Below are positions 26,785-27,292 of a stretch of DNA of 27,292 bases, piece by piece (position 1 is the stretch's first letter; each line of letters opens with the position of its first letter). The stretch is taken from positions 1 to 27,292 of the forward strand of contig JADFMS010000015.1 in NCBI GenBank assembly GCA_022563775.1, read 5' to 3'. A program made the translations under genes and the position numbers. Source of the stretch: Fidelibacterota bacterium (GTDB lineage Bacteria > Marinisomatota > SORT01). The notes under the pieces are model-generated. The model was not told where the DNA came from and searched no databases. It saw only the letters and a list, made by a program, of their open reading frames with translations.

Positions 26785-27292
26785 ATGCCCATTAGTTCTT
26801 CAGGAAATCTCAGCTGCTGGCGATTTGACATCTTTAGCGGGTATAATAATCTCACATGTGTGTTCAGCACTTCCGTCGGCGGAACCGATAGCTCCAAAAA
26901 TGGGAAACTTAACCTCGGTTTTTCCGGCTCGGATTCTGAAGAATCCGTGCGTGCGAACAGGAAGTTGTTTCTCCGGGCAGCAGGAGGAGCAGAAGAAAAA
27001 ATCGCTATCGGAAATCAAGTCCACAGCACAAACGTGAAAATTGTAAACGCTGCCGGCAGTTACGACCGAACCGACGGTCTGCTGACGTCATCAACGGATT
27101 TGTCGCTGATAGTGAGCAGCGCTGATTGTCTGCCCGTATTTTTTTTTGATAGGGTCAACGGCGTAATCGGCGTTGTCCACAGCGGATGGAAAGGAACGAG
27201 AGACGGCATAGCAGCGAAAGCGGTAAATTTAATGAAAGAAAAATACGAAACAGAACAATCAAACCTGATTTGCGGAATCGGACCTTCGATCG
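26785..27292 (+). CDS. pgeF: Peptidoglycan editing factor / purine nucleoside phosphorylase, laccase-domain (partial)
   Basis: The frame is open from ATG at 26785 to the window end (169 codons visible; the family is about 240-270). The zinc-site residues of the YfiH/PgeF (DUF152, laccase domain) family are all visible: H80 (GNQVHSTNV), C115 (SSADCLPVFFFD) and H132 (GVVHSGWKGT), followed by CGIGPSI. E. coli YfiH/PgeF prevents misplaced L-Ser in peptidoglycan precursors; other members act on purine nucleosides. It starts 11 bases after the LpoA-like gene, with no clear ribosome binding site (the bases before ATG are CTCCTCCTG), so coupling to the upstream gene is likely. Short open frames in other frames here are spurious. 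Confidence 0.9.
   Translation, partial: MPISSSGNLSCWRFDIFSGYNNLTCVFSTSVGGTDSSKNGKLNLGFSGSDSEESVRANRKLFLRAAGGAEEKIAIGNQVHSTNVKIVNAAGSYDRTDGLLTSSTDLSLIVSSADCLPVFFFDRVNGVIGVVHSGWKGTRDGIAAKAVNLMKEKYETEQSNLICGIGPSI

Noticed and set aside
26800..27037. Short open frames on both strands near the window end
   Set aside because: The pgeF frame, open to the window edge with all metal-binding motifs, explains this region.

Overview
The window comes from a Gram-negative bacterium of the FCB superphylum, probably outside Bacteroidota proper (Marinimicrobia, Calditrichota or Ignavibacteriota are plausible; I cannot place it further). The reasons are a C-terminal type IX secretion (T9SS) sorting domain of the YPNPFNP type on a secreted protein, a full-length PorX-type regulator (receiver plus PglZ domain), an outer-membrane beta-barrel protein, clear AGGAGG-like ribosome binding sites, and near-consensus sigma70 promoters rather than the Bacteroidota type. 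TTG starts are common.

Layout. (1) 1-503: the 3' end of 16S rRNA, then tRNA-Ile(GAT) and tRNA-Ala(TGC), closed by a perfect intrinsic-terminator hairpin at 508-531. (2) 540-5990: where 23S would normally follow, there is about 5.5 kb of accessory DNA. It holds a secreted T9SS cargo protein, two small uncharacterised genes, a scar region with fragments of tRNA-Ile, tRNA-Ala and a second T9SS gene tail, and a reverse-strand pair of a ComF-like phosphoribosyltransferase and a divergent DprA. (3) 6042-9549: an independently equipped 23S-5S unit with a TTGACA-17-TATATT promoter, a boxA element, a 19-bp leader/trailer processing stem around 23S, 5S and a terminator. The rRNA operon is therefore split into 16S-tRNA-tRNA and 23S-5S transcription units. 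(4) 9553-16961: a secreted protein, a FecR-domain protein, an outer-membrane barrel protein and a CHASE2/class III nucleotide cyclase, which look like an envelope-sensing module. (5) 17109-27292: a tightly packed run of porX, tsaE, tsaB, a truncated rimI remnant, accD, surE, guaA, glmS, a TPR/periplasmic-binding lipoprotein-like gene and the start of pgeF, most of them joined by 1-8 bp stop/start overlaps.

How it fits together. The last run links T9SS/envelope control (PorX) with t6A tRNA modification (TsaE, TsaB), fatty acid precursor synthesis (AccD), nucleotide metabolism (SurE, GuaA) and cell-wall precursor supply, activation and editing (GlmS, the LpoA-like protein, PgeF), a growth-linked set. 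The most unusual regions are the split rRNA locus with its gene cargo and rearrangement scars, the DprA-PRTase pair inside it, and the 34-codon rimI stub that still bridges tsaB and accD. Everything is read by eye from sequence; family names rest on motif recognition, not on database searches.
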